Assembly: GCF_013368755.1 (NCBI RefSeq)
Contig: NC_049563.1
Coordinates: forward strand, 620,001-684,000
DNA from: Talaromyces rugulosus
Lineage: Eukaryota; Ascomycota; Eurotiomycetes; Eurotiales; Trichocomaceae
Direction of reading: 5' to 3'
Length of the DNA: 64,000 nucleotides
Position numbers and translations under genes: made by a program. The notes beneath the pieces were generated by a model that saw only the letters and a list, made by a program, of their open reading frames with translations, was not told the DNA's origin and did not search any database. Positions 47,235 through 58,810 of this stretch are shown one piece after another. Each line of letters starts with the position of its first letter. Position 1 is the first letter of the stretch.

Positions 47235-48740
47235 TCACCAGAGATCAGGGTCATCATCCTCAGGTAACGGCAATGGTTCTGGAGAGTAAGAAGGTCTCCG
47301 TATCGGCATGACGCGCATTGGAAGCGTAGCATTACTTGGCGGGAAACTGTCGCCGTCAAAGTCAACCCCAGCTGCTGCGAACATAGATCCCACTGCATTG
47401 TCATCAAGTATCTGCCCTGCGTCACATCTGACTTGCTTCAGCCTAGGAAATCGGCCTTCTGAGGCGGCTTCGGCAAGACCAAGCAGCCCCTTCACCAAGC
47501 GTGGCCCGGAATTACCTTCGAGGTGTAGCGATACGATGTTGGCGGGTAGAAACCAAACCAGGAGCTGGTCTTCCGCTGTCAAGTGCTTCTTTCCACCGCC
47601 GTATATACCCTCAGAGTTGAGGAATAGATGCTCTAGCGCTTTGAAGTCTCTGAGCCTGAAGGATGGTGGAATGGCTCTCTCTATGCTATCCCTATAGGCA
47701 ATCCCCCTCTCTCGGAGATCCAGATGCAGCGACTTGAGGGTTGCACGGTGCCGACTGAGATATTTCACGGCATTTTTCAGCTCAAAGTGACCTCTTGGAC
47801 CGAAGTCTTGGACGCAATCCAATGCATTTATGTAGATACACGTGGCCTCGAAGGCGAAGGTGCGTAGACTAGCGCAGGAAGAAAGGAGGCCTTCGAGGTC
47901 CGTCTCATTGAGTCTGCTGTGCGTGATACGTAGGGTTTCGAGGTTTGGCAGGGACGGGATTGGGGCTTGGTGCTGGATGCCACCGCACATGTGAAGATTG
48001 AGTGTCTTTAGATTTGTAGCTAGTTCGAGAATGGCGCCCGCACAAACTTCTAGGTTGAACAGGCGATCATGGCGCGGCTCGTTTGTTGCTGCATACAGGT
48101 TGATGTCGATAGTCGTAAGAGGCAGAACAGAAATACCTAAAGCGCGTAGGTATGACGAACTGAGGCCCTCAACGGGGTTCATCACTGTTTGGAGGCTGAA
48201 ATGTTTTAGGTTCGGCAGTTTGGCGATTAAAATGGTAACAAGCTCGCTACCTGACAGCTGCTGCCACTTCTCGATCCCCACTGCACGTGCAGCTTGCTTA
48301 ATCTCATCTTGATTCTCTTTGGCGTCGACGGATTTCAGTAGGTGCGAGTGAATATAGATCCTTTTAACTAGCGTGGCAAGGTCTGGGCGTCGTGCTATGG
48401 TCCTCAGGAAAGAAGTGAGTCGGCCATCCCACGTGTATAGGGCTGATTTCCAAGAGTCGCCATATCCGGGAACGAACTCTTTATACAAGATGGGCTGCGC
48501 AATGTCGCGCAAGCGCTTAGAGACTAGGGATAGCGAGAACAGCGCATGGCACTGTATAGAGTGCCAGGACCGCTCATCGCTTTGTTGCTGGGTCCCACGA
48601 AAGTACGCGTCAGGTGCTGTTGACTGATGTTTTAAGAATGTGCTGAAGATCTGGTGCAGAGCCTCAGTTGGGAGGCCGGTGAGCGTCGCAGAGGCCTTCT
48701 TGGCCTCGCTTTTGGCTTGCGATCGAGTCCTGGGAGACAT
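47235..48740 (-). CDS. F-box protein with leucine-rich C-terminus
   Basis: A single exon of 501 aa from ATG at 48740 (MSPRTRSQAKSEAKK); an in-frame ATG at 48785 would add 15 residues. An F-box-like segment at the N-terminus (TGLPTEALHQIFSTFLKH, SLVSKRLRDIAQPILYKEF) is followed by irregular leucine-rich repeats such as LPNLETLRITHSRLNETDLEGLL. Such proteins recruit substrates to SCF ubiquitin ligases through Skp1. Fungal genomes carry many fast-evolving members of this group, and no substrate can be named. It interrupts the carbon-metabolism genes and may be unrelated to them. Confidence 0.75.
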   Translation of the reverse strand: MSPRTRSQAKSEAKKASATLTGLPTEALHQIFSTFLKHQSTAPDAYFRGTQQQSDERSWHSIQCHALFSLSLVSKRLRDIAQPILYKEFVPGYGDSWKSALYTWDGRLTSFLRTIARRPDLATLVKRIYIHSHLLKSVDAKENQDEIKQAARAVGIEKWQQLSGSELVTILIAKLPNLKHFSLQTVMNPVEGLSSSYLRALGISVLPLTTIDINLYAATNEPRHDRLFNLEVCAGAILELATNLKTLNLHMCGGIQHQAPIPSLPNLETLRITHSRLNETDLEGLLSSCASLRTFAFEATCIYINALDCVQDFGPRGHFELKNAVKYLSRHRATLKSLHLDLRERGIAYRDSIERAIPPSFRLRDFKALEHLFLNSEGIYGGGKKHLTAEDQLLVWFLPANIVSLHLEGNSGPRLVKGLLGLAEAASEGRFPRLKQVRCDAGQILDDNAVGSMFAAAGVDFDGDSFPPSNATLPMRVMPIRRPSYSPEPLPLPEDDDPDLW

Positions 48741-48937
48741 GAGAGGGAAGGTTGATAAATGGTGGGGTGTTGATGAAACCAACATTAAATGTCGAGTGTG
48801 GTCGTAGTGGAAGGCTAGTGCGACGATCCCGAAAGTAATATAGCTAATAGAGCTCAGTAATCATATCCCCCTACAGCTCGGTTCTCTATTGTAATTCTCA
48901 ATGGTGCCGTTGAGCGTCGATGACGGCATTTGCATTA

Positions 48938-49768
48938 CTATGAGCGATACAGCACATTTGGAGATGCGCAGCGGGGGAGACCAGTGCTCTCGACCATAAT
49001 CTGCACTTCACAAGAGCGCTCCATTAATGTAAACAAATATGCTGCTTCATCAACTGTACTGCCGGTGGTCAAGAGACCGTGGTTCTGTAACACCATCACA
49101 CGACCAGCCGGACCCAGAGCATCGGCAATACGAACGCCTTCCTCGGCACCCAAAACCACTCCGCCGAAATTTTGGTAGACGGCCTGGGTACCCCAGAAGT
49201 TGCAGGCATCTTGGTTGATAACGTCGAGAGGTCGTCCGAATGTCGACCAGGCCTTACCAGCCGGCGAGTGCGCATGACATGCGGCGTGGATGTCGGGACG
49301 TGCCCAGTGAATTGCACTATGAATCATGAAACCAGCGGCATTGACAGCCGTCTTATTGCCGCCGATAACCTGCCCATTTTCGTCAATCTGTACCATGCCA
49401 CTGGCCTTGAGCATGCCAAAATGTTTTCCCATACTAGTAGCATGTTAGACAATCTGTGTAATCTTAGGTCTTCCTTTTGCAGAAGCTTACGGATTGATCC
49501 AGAAAGTAGATGGATCTACAGGGTCTCGCACGCTGATATGACCGCTGGTACCTTCTGTGAAGCCCTTTCTAGCGAAAACCCGGAAAGCACCTGCCATATG
49601 CTCGAGCTGCCATTGTCGCTTTTTGTAAGGGTCATCGAGCTTGGGAATACCAGGAAACTCATATCCGCCCGTAGCGAGCGCTGCCTGCGCCTCAGGGGAC
49701 TTTGCCGTGGTGGGCAAGTATTGCTCCCCAGCAGGGGTCACGGTGGAAACTGTTGTCGTGGAAGACAT
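48938..49768 (-). CDS. Class II aldolase/adducin family protein, short C-terminus
   Basis: Two exons (49768..49491, 49433..48938) give 257 aa. The fold signatures are GTSGHISVRDP near the N-terminal third, KASGMVQIDENG, and HSAIHWARPDIHAACHAHSPAGKAWS with the zinc-ligand His-x-His pair. LQNHGLLTTGSTVDEAAY supplies the third ligand His. The metal-binding residues of fuculose-phosphate-aldolase-like enzymes are therefore kept, so aldol cleavage of a sugar phosphate or related compound is possible. The substrate is unknown. The reading frame stops soon after the MERSCEVQIMVE helix (ending SPNVLYRS). Many fungal homologues continue for some 40 residues, so this copy may be C-terminally shortened. 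An upstream in-frame start at 49828 was not preferred. Confidence 0.82.
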
Positions 49769-50658
49769 ATTAGATCCTTGAACAACAACAGAATACCACT
49801 TGCAATATTTTGAGGTCGGGACAATCACTTGTCAGGTGTATTTGCGGACAAAAATGACCCAGCAACCGGAATCGATGTACCGGTTTATAAAACATGAATG
49901 TCAAGTATCAACTCAGACTTACATGAGAGAAAACCATCGACATCATCTTTACTGGAGAAACAGATTGACGTACACTACAGTGCTTTCCCAGTGATCAAAT
50001 TCCCACCGGACCATGATTGGTTGGAAGCAGAGCAGGTGGGTGGCTTAGACAGGCAAAGAGAAAATGAGACGAAGCAAGTCACGCCGACGCTGTGGGTTTC
50101 CGGACTTGTTGGACGACGGAGCAGCGACGCTTCGCCACATCGGTAAGCTTGACTGTGGGCCACCACTCTTGGCACAGATTATACCATTCATAATATCTCT
50201 GATATCTATGATTAATATCTGATGCTGCAATTTGTGGGTATTGATATGAGTCAAATTGCAATCTAATAATTTATGCCGAATCTCTGATCTCCCCTTTCCA
50301 GGAAGAGAGAGACTTGGCAGAGCAGCTGAAAACATGATCACCATAGCTATTCGATTCTCATAAACTTCATCCATGGCAATATAGTGTGAAAATATACTCT
50401 TCGAAATCTGAATCATGTGCAGATGACGGGTCTTCCACTCTTTCTGGCGTTCTCTGGCCTTCAAATTAATTAGAATTGTGTTATTGTATCTGGTGTACAT
50501 TGTTAATATCTAGTCTAAAGAACAACCTTCCCTAATACAGGTTATCACGCAAAATGGTGCAAAGACATGTGTACTGTCTACTTTTTACTAGGGACCAAAG
50601 TGGCACAATGATCAACGCTTCGATATCAAACGCCAACACAAATGAGTTGCAACTTCGT
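49769..50658. other. Promoter of aldolase gene / 3' region of D-lactate dehydrogenase gene
   Basis: 890 bases. A 151-codon minus-strand frame at 50045-50500 has no recognised domain and AT-rich content, and is not called. Nothing else visible. Confidence 0.45.
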
Positions 50659-52740
50659 CTACCGGTCGAAAACTTTCCCTGGATTCCTATCGTAACAAAG
50701 GCCAGATTAGTGACCTAAGAATTCAAAAAAGAAAGAGAAGGGATGGAAAAGCTCACATAATCCAATGCGGGTCAAATGTTCCTTTCAATATTTTCTGTAT
50801 GATATTAGCAGGAGTCAACATAAGAGTATGGACACCTTCAATTGAACATGAACTTACCATGAAGCCAATCGTCTGACTGCCAACCTCCAGCTGAAGAGCA
50901 TCCTTTTTACCAAACCCAATCCCATGTTCGCCGGTGCATGTTCCCTCCATCTCGATAGCGCGCTTGACCATGTTCTTTACCGCGATTTTTGCCTTTTCAC
51001 GCTCACCAGGTTTTGTGCTGTCATATGTGATGTTCTCGTGAAAGTTGCCGTCACCGACGTGACCCTTGACGCAGGCATTGATTCCCAGAGAGGCTGCCTC
51101 TTCTTTGCTGGCAACGATAATATCCGCCAGACGGCTCAGTGGTACGGCAACATCAGTATTCCCTGGATATACGAAATTCAGCCGGTCAGCGATATTCTTT
51201 CGTTCTTTTCAAAGGATTGACAGGCTGATCCACAAACATACACATTTCTTCTCCGCCTTTGCGAAGAGCCAGCAGAGAATACAATGATTCTTTGCGGGCT
51301 GACCACAGGTATACTTGCTCTCGCTCATCGCGCGCAAACTCGAACCCTTCCGACCCGTGATCATACGCAATTTCTTTGACCCTTTCAATAGTTTCTTCCA
51401 CTGCGGCTTTTGACCCGGCAAACTTCAAGAACAGAGTTGGCTGCTCTTTCCACACGCGTGGTCTAGTCATGCCGCCCTCGTTCACAATGCGCATTTGAGT
51501 CTCATCCATCAATTCAAGAGCTGCAACAGGGAGTCCCTTCCGAATAACCCGCGTTGCTGCTGAGACAGCGTCATGGATCGTGCGGAAAGGTACAACAGCC
51601 ACAGAGAAATTCTCAGGCTGAACTGCAAGCTTGAGACAAGCCTCGGTGACAATTCCCAGTGTTCCCTCAGACCCTACAAAGAGCCCATTCAAGTTGTATC
51701 CGGCGCTGCACTTGCGTGGCCGTTGTCGGGTCTTGATCATAGTACCATCTGCAAGAACTACAGTGAGGTTGATCACCCAGTCACGCATAGTTCCGTAACG
51801 TACTGCGTTGGTTCCTGAGCAGTTTGTGCTTATCATTCCTCCAATCTTCGCGCTGGGTGCTGTAGTAGAATGTGTTAAGCATATCTTCGTCCAAAAAAAA
51901 TGATAGAGGGATAGTGATAACAAACCTGGATCCATTGGGAAAAACAAACCAGTGTTCATATTCTTCAACTTATCGTTCAAATCGACCCACAGAACGCTAG
52001 GCTGCACTACGACATCCATATCCTCCTCATTGATCTTGATGATCTGGTCCATATGGACGAAATCCATGCTGATGCCGCCGAACGGCGCGGCCGTATGGCC
52101 CTCCAAGCTGCTGCCACCGCTGTAAGGAATAATTGGGATTCTATATTTGTGGCAGATGCGCGCGATTGTGCTGACTTGTTCTGTGTTCCGCGGGTATGCG
52201 ACGGCGATGGGAAGTGTGTCAAGTCTGACAGACGACCATTCGGAGAATCCGTGCGCTTTAAGGTCTTCCTCGTCTGTTGAGATTATATCTTCGGTATCAC
52301 GGAGTTGATTTTCAATTTCAGCTATAGCCTATATAAAAGCGGGCAGTTCGTTAGGAAAAAGGACAAATCCTCAGAGCTCATCAGCCCGCCGCATATTTTA
52401 CTGAGCTTACCTTATTCATTTCATCCAAGGTTGCATATTTGACTATAGGTAAGCGCCCAGCGTCGAGAATTGCACCTATACTTTGTGAGCTGCTGGTTGC
52501 GGCGCGCCCATTTGCAGCTCTTGAGACACCATACGCCGCCAACCCAGCTGCCACAGCTACGGTCACTGTCGAAAGTTTCCAACTTGACCTGTTTTGTGAA
52601 TTTTTATCACTGTAGTTCCGTATATGTCCCCTTCGGCCGGCGCTGCCCCTATAGCCGTGCCATGAGCGCGGAATCACTGTGCTGCGAGGCCAAGTGACGG
52701 CGCTCGCAATATTGTTTATGAAGCGAGCTCGGTCTCCCAT
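50659..52740 (-). CDS. dld1: Mitochondrial-type D-lactate dehydrogenase (cytochrome), FAD-binding
   Basis: Six exons (52740..52411, 52328..51926, 51859..51242, 51162..50858, 50794..50757, 50686..50659) give 573 aa. A basic presequence (RARFINNIASAVTWPR) and a hydrophobic segment near residues 53-75 suit anchoring at the inner membrane. The FAD PCMH domain shows IIPYSGGSSLEGH, GGMISTNCSGTNAVRYG and GLFVGSEGTLGIVTEA. The C-terminal FAD-oxidase domain has ELMDETQMRIVN, TDVAVPLSRLADII, CVKGHVGDGNFHENI and GEHGIGFGKK, and ends NPGKVFDR. The enzyme oxidises D-lactate to pyruvate and passes electrons to cytochrome c. The two last exons are 38 and 28 bases and are needed to reach the conserved NPGK end. 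The ATG at 52740 is preferred to an upstream GTG frame. Confidence 0.9.
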
Positions 52741-53147
52741 TCTTATTTCTTTATCATAAAAGTCTTTCACTCAATTGAATTTGAACAATCCTTTTTTTTG
52801 TTTAATACAACTTAATTCCTTTTATGCTGTTACGACGAAAACCTTGTGGCACACAAAGTGAGCATGTTTCCAATTCGGGCTCTAGGTAGATATTTTCTTA
52901 CGGCAACTGTCAGCGAGGTAAGAATCAACCGACCTAAAGAAGGTCCTCCAAGACATTGGTATCCACAAGACCGTAAGATTTCACCACGAGAGAGGACAAA
53001 TCCAAAAAGAAATCATAATTGAATTAGATAATACCATTTTCGTTAGACTAAGAAGTAAAAAGTGATCGCTCCAGTCTCGAACACGCTTATACATACATAT
53101 ATATACTACATTCATGTAACAGCATAGGTTCGCAATCGTACAATATG
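52741..53147. other. Promoter of D-lactate dehydrogenase gene
   Basis: 407 bases between the DLD1 start and the regulator pseudogene end. AT-rich; nothing coding seen. Confidence 0.45.
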
Positions 53148-55448
53148 CTAAGTCAACATGAGACAGTCCCTTCTTATTTCTAATACACTGCGCCAACGAG
53201 GCGGCATCTGGTTAGATGCCGGTCCTAATCTCCAGACTTCGTGCAAGAGCTGTATGCCAGTTCTCACAACCTCGATTCCATACACTTCCACATTTCTATA
53301 CCACTGACGGAAGCGTTCCTGATGTTGCGGATCGAACGCCTCCGTGGCTCCCATAAAGGCAGGCCAGAATAGTGGAGCAGCAAGGATTTTGGTCTCTGCT
53401 TTGAGTTGCTCGATAGCTTCGATGCTATCCAGAATCGCCAGGACGTACTGACGAAGATAACGATGGCTGATATACGTCACGCTCTGAGAAAAGAAAATTA
53501 TCAGTGCATTGAGGAATGCCCTTGTTTGATGATAAATTATGATGGAAGCGGTATCGCTTCCAGACCCTCTGTGTCGACGAAGACTCTCTTCGATCGGCCA
53601 GTCCATGATTCTTTGTTCAAGTTCATCACATTTCCGACTCAGATTTTCTGGAACGTAGGACATATCCGCATTGGTGCGATAAAAGTTGAGCTCATCTATG
53701 ACTTCGATGGACTCCTTCAAGAGAAGCAAAAGACTCTGCGGTATCCCGTAGATACATTCGTAGGCTGACAGTTGAGCTTCACTTGATACGCCATCGGACA
53801 CCATTTGCATCATCGACGGACTTTCATCCTCTTCGATATAAAGCCGCTCCTCACGAAAAGCGGGCGGCTGACCATAAGCATTCTGCAAGCCTAACGATGA
53901 GGCAAAGCGGGAAATGTTGCTTTCTAATTCTCTTATTGCGGTACTTTCGTATATCACACGCAGGTAAAGATATATCCGATGTAGGGACTGCGCTTTCCGA
54001 GAAAAAGTTGATTTTCGGGCGCTCATGTAGCTGATCAGCTTTTCAGCGCCATCCAAATGAATTCCACAAGCACTTGTATCGCCCGACATAACCTGATGGA
54101 AGCAAACACAAACGATTAACAAATGCTTCAGAATTGGCTCATGATTTAAAGGGGCCAAAAAGATTGGCATACATTGATCGTGACCATAGATACCATAGTA
54201 GCAAGGAACTCCTTATATCTAGGCCTTTCATCGGCATAGAGATCGATTTCAACGGCGTGTTTAAGGAGCCCGATGGCATCACAGCGATAGCGTGAGGCGA
54301 CTGTGGCCCAGTTTCCAGCTTTCTGATTGCGATTATGGGCACGATGGTCATTTGACAGATAAAAAGCACTTATAGAAAGTAGTGAATTTTTCAATGCGGC
54401 ACGTATTCGGGTTGTGGTGCCCCCAAAGCTCAGTTCGCCAGCAGACTGCAATACACGAGGTAGATGGATCGTCTTCCAAGGACTTTTGGTATTGTCAATT
54501 ACACAGAAAAGATTAACGACACGATTTCTGTAGTGGCACATCAAGTACCGTTCCTGAGAGGGGACTACCAGAGTCTCCAGAGGGGGTTTCAGAGGTTCCA
54601 AGGTTGAATACGTTCTCGTAAGAGGGTCATCAGCATCATTGTTGGGCAAGGCCAGTAACTCGGGGTCGAGCCCCTGCACTTGTACCGTATGGTGTGAATG
54701 AATTGACGGAGACGATGAGGCTCCTGAATCGACCAAAACCTGTTGGTCTGAGACATCCACAGAAACCTGTTGCTCATAAAGGTTACACAGATTCCAGGCT
54801 GCCTCTTCTGCATCACAGTTTTCATACGGGCCTCCAGGATCCATTAATCTCAAGTCAGAATCCAAAGCCATTTCACACTCCTCGGACCCGCAGTCTCTCG
54901 ATATACAAGGGGTCGCCGCATCAAAATTATTGTCTACTGGGCCCTGGCATAGACTGAAGACACCAAAATTCTGTATGTTAGCGCGAACCTCTTTGTTATG
55001 CGAGTTGGCCGGTAGCTCTAGCGTATCGAGATAGCGTAAAATACCATCGACTCGGTCCCAATCCAACGTAGACTTAGGGGCTTCTAGAAGCGCGTCTGAG
55101 TCAATAGATAGGATAGGATAAGCGGGACAATAGATTGTTATGACAAACTAACTTAATCCATTGCCAATCGAGACTGATTGAAGGTATTAACGCACCTGCA
55201 GGTAGAAGACGTCTCTGAGATTGGCTTGTTGGTCCTGGAAGAGGATCCTCCCAGTGGAGTCCCTGCTCGCCTTTGACAGGCGTCAGTCATTGCAAACGAG
55301 CATGGTATCCTTCACACTTGCGACCCTTGTTGTAGCATTGCTGACATGACGGCTTTGCCTCATCACATTTGATCTTGCGCGCACGACAAGTCCACTACCC
55401 TGTAAAGGTCTTTGTGCGTTTCCGTGGTCGATCTATGTTAGATGCCAT
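53148..55448 (-). pseudogene. Zn2Cys6 regulator (ARCA/fungal_trans_2 type) with two in-frame stops in its DNA-binding exon
   Basis: Exons read 55448..about 55196, about 55097..54173 and 54092..53148. Exon 1 encodes RPRKRTKTFTG, then TAG (55397..55395) exactly where the first zinc-cluster Cys belongs. WTCRARKIKCDEAKPSCQQC, YNKGRKCEGYHARLQ and a TGA (55289..55287) follow, the TGA at a position often Trp in relatives. Frame then continues without damage through PAD-ALLEAPKSTLDWDRVDG and about 620 more residues, including ATVASRYRCDAIGLLKHAV and the C-terminal ATEAFDPQHQERFRQWY helix typical of ARCA-like regulators. A protein from ATG at 55066 would keep the regulatory domain without a DNA-binding domain. 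It is a recent or partial loss; sequencing error must be excluded. It lies beside DLD1 and the oleate hydratase gene. Confidence 0.78.
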
Positions 55449-56501
55449 GCCGACAATGATCGATATGTAGATGGGTGAAACTAGATAAAAATATTCGCAG
55501 GTGGGGACAAGTGAAGGCAGCTTGAGACAAGACGAGGAGTTCGGAGCGATAGATAGTACGATAGGTCTCAGCTTTAGAAAGTAAAGCAAAGCAATCCACT
55601 AATATAAATTTAGGATGCCCCGACCTTGCAAGATGCGTGAGACTGCAGCCCAATCAAGGGCAACGAATATAAGATATTCTGATACTGTTCAATACCATAT
55701 GACTAGCGAAAATATAAAGAATCTGGAGTTTTCAACCCACTCCAGTTGACCGGTGGTTTAAGTTTAGTGGCTGTTTGTAATCAAGACGCTACAAATGATT
55801 AGCGTCAACATCTCCGGGCCCATACTGATAAGACAATCTGAGTATTTTAATTGGCTGGAAGAGAATAATCTTAGGTGTCATGGTTATTATTGGAAATATT
55901 TCATTGGTGCGCTGATAGAGAGCGTACCACTTTCATCGCCACTGCGTGGATAGCAGCATCTCAAGCAAGGTTCCCTCCATCCCACATTAGGTAGGGTTAG
56001 CTTATACTACCCCGCATCCACGCCAGTATCTCAAAACGTAATCAATAATGTATAAAAATTGCTATAGTATCATGGTTGTATGGGCTGGGCCTGTCCAGAA
56101 CCACTCACTTGCAAACAAACCAAGCAGACTACGTAGTCGGTGTGGCTAGGCTCTGTCTGGTGTCAATACCCGCGGTAGCTACTATTCATTGGTCATTGTC
56201 GTTGTTTATCGGTTCTTGTAACCAATTAGTATGGTCTGCGTTCTGAGTCAACTTACGGCAATTGAGATTTTTGACCGTTTTCGTCGTACAGTGACATCAT
56301 TCAAAACCCCCAAACCGATGAGAGTAAGTTTCGAAATAGCATGCTCTCTAGAGCCGATTGGGACAAAGTCCACGTCATGTGCGAATTTTTTTTCTCTTTG
56401 CCATATAATTCCATAGAATAACCAGAATCCGAATCTCATGTTGCTTTCGCCCAAACTCCATTCAATTAGGTCTCTTTGCTCCCCCTAATGTGACAGCTGT
56501 T
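55449..56501. other. Divergent region between regulator pseudogene and oleate hydratase gene
   Basis: 1.05 kb, AT-rich, no supportable gene. Frames near 55438-55653 and 56231-56454 lack motifs. Confidence 0.5.
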
Positions 56502-58387
56502 ATGGAAGGGTCTCAATCTAGAGACAAGCGCACTGCCGAAAATACCGAGGCTTGGATCCTCGGGAGTGGAACTGCATCTTTAGCAACAGCGCTTTATCTT
56601 ATCAAGCACCACAAGGTACAGCCACCCAGGATCCACGTTCTGGATAAGCATGAGTCTGTGGAACAAGGGTCACATTATAAGGGCAATGCTTCAGAAGGTT
56701 ACGACCAATTTGCAGGGTGCCTGCCCGTTCCCGGCGGCGTACATATGAAAGAGCTTCTTGCTATGATTCCCTCGACAAAATCGGAGGGACGATCCATTCT
56801 GGACGAGATCCAGAAGGCCGAGGCGGACCGTCTTTCTGCAAAGGAGGTTAATCGCACCAGTTTTCTGGTCCAAAAGAATGGCGTTATGGAACATATACCT
56901 ATCGATTCATTGAACTTGAGCTTTAAGAACCGGATTTCTTTGTTACGCTTTCTGCTCAGACGGGAGAAATCTTTGGCGAAAAGTCAAATTCAAGATTTAT
57001 TTTCGAATAGCTTCTTTGAATCCGCCTTTTGGGCAGTTTGGTCAGCCCAGTAGGTATTTAGACTACCCAGCAAAACTATATTTTTGAACTGACATATTAC
57101 TTTCTCATAGGTTTGGTTTTCAGCCATGGCACAGCGCAGCAGAGTTCAGACGTGCTGTTTGCCAGTATCTTCCTGAGATCCATGGTTTGAGAATCCTGGA
57201 TTGCCTTGATATTACAGGCTATTATCAATTCGAGTTCTTATACCGACCCATATATAGTTTTCTTAAGAGTTGTGGTGTGGATTTCCGGTTTCGGACCGAA
57301 GTCAAAAACATCGAGGTCGCCCAGAACAGTAACCAGCGAACCATTACTGGATTGGACCTTATCCAGGACCAACTCGGATTGCATACAAGTCTTGGAAAAA
57401 ACGATATCGTTCTTGTCAATTTGGGCTCCACTATTTCAGGTTCAACAATAGGTACGAATGATACGCCGCCAACGTGGCATTCAATCACTGCAGATGATAT
57501 GCTAGACCAAAATTGGTCAGCATGGCTGGACCTGGGCAACAAAAATCGTGATTTCGGTAGCCCTTACAATTTCTGCACACGCCAATCCGAATCAATCTTG
57601 GAATCCTTTACAATCACTACGGAGGATGTTAAATTTTTCGATAAGCTTAAGGAGATTTCACGATGCACTTCCGAGGCCGGGGCGTTCATCTTTTTAAAGG
57701 ACAGTCGGTGGAGAATGAGCCTATGCATTCCATCCCAACCGGTATTTACAGAGCAGCCGCGAAATATCCGCGTTCTTTGGGGCTTAGCGCACTTGCCAGA
57801 ATGCAAAGGAAATTATGTGGACAAACCAATGCTTTGGTGTTCAGGCACGGATATCATGGCTGAGCTGCTCAACCATCTGGGCCTTAATCACCAGGAGCCC
57901 ATGCAACGCACTATTACCATTCCACGCGCAATGCCCCGGATGAGTGCTATATTACTAACGAGAGCTCTAAATGACCGACCTCAAGTTATACCTCAGGCTT
58001 TCGCCAATGTCGGCCTAGTCGGACAGTTTGTAGAGATCCCACGACGTACCTGCGTTGACATCAGTTACAGCATTCGTGCAGCGAAAATGGCTGTCTCTGG
58101 TCTAATGGGCTCCCCCACATTTATCGAACCTTCAACATCAATGGTTTCCGCTGTCTGGAAAATTATGTTAGGTAAGTGAAATTGTTAGTTTATCAAACCC
58201 TCTAGAAATATAAATTTACGTGAAATTGGCTAAAGACAATGGACAAACTTTGGGGAAACACAGTCGCGCTTTTCCGTACAAGTGGAAGCTTAAATACGAC
58301 CAAATAATATCCCAAGAGGCAGCAGGTGATTTTATGAAAGGGTTTTCAGTGCTCAGGAAGAGACAGGGGAAATACTCATCCTACTGA
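56502..58387 (+). CDS. Oleate hydratase / MCRA family FAD protein
   Basis: Three exons (56502..57049, 57111..58171, 58236..58387) give 586 aa, a normal full length for fungal members. The FAD-binding start is EAWILGSGTASLATALYLIK (GxGxxxL type). The family stretch GYDQFAGCLPVPGGVHMKELL-MIPS follows, then FGFQPWHSAAEFRRA, LDCLDITGYYQFEFLYRPIY, and LVNLGSTISGSTIGTND. Further on are PMLWCSGTDIMAELLNHLGL and FANVGLVGQFVEIPRRTCVDISYSIRAAKMAV. Oleate hydratases add water to the cis-9 double bond of oleate to make 10-hydroxystearate; bound FAD is structural or activating. Catalytic residues were not mapped by eye, so substrate is inferred. ATG at 56502 is used; the upstream in-frame codon at 56490 is GTG. 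Confidence 0.87.
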
Positions 58388-58810
58388 CTTGCCACAATTT
58401 TTTTGGACATTTTCTTATTGTCTTATTATGAAGGATTGGTGGACTGCTCATATAGACACGCGCAGATCCACATCCCCGTAACATCAGCCACACGCACAGC
58501 CACCGGGATATTCGACAGACGGTTTTTTTATCAGCTTTTTAGGGATCTCCTAGGAAAGTGTGCTCTTGGCAAAGTGTTCTCGTGTTGCTGAGTCTCTTTT
58601 AAGCGGTAGTAGTCTCAAGTGAGGTAAGTCTTAAGCGAGATATTGCTTTAAAACTGTAGCTCTTACACATGATAACTCTGAAAGCCTCCTCTTATGAAAA
58701 TTCTTCCATATAGTTAATTGGGTAAAGGATTTTTCTACATCAACAAAACACGTTTTATTTTTACATTACCTTATTCATTTTCAATAAGTCAGCAAAGCAT
58801 GAATACTTTA
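58388..58810. other. Spacer between oleate hydratase gene and retrotransposon
   Basis: 423 bases, AT-rich, with a local near-duplicate TCAAGTGAGGTAAGTCTTAAGC stretch around 58615-58638. No gene seen. Confidence 0.45.

Noticed and set aside
50045..50500. 151-codon minus-strand frame between aldolase and D-lactate dehydrogenase genes
   Set aside because: No family motifs; AT-rich intergenic sequence; no plausible extending exons.
52740..52770. Longer start for D-lactate dehydrogenase
   Set aside because: The upstream codon at 52770 is GTG, not ATG, and the ATG at 52740 begins a good mitochondrial presequence.
56490..56502. Longer start for the oleate hydratase homologue
   Set aside because: The codon at 56490 is GTG; ATG at 56502 is the first usable start.
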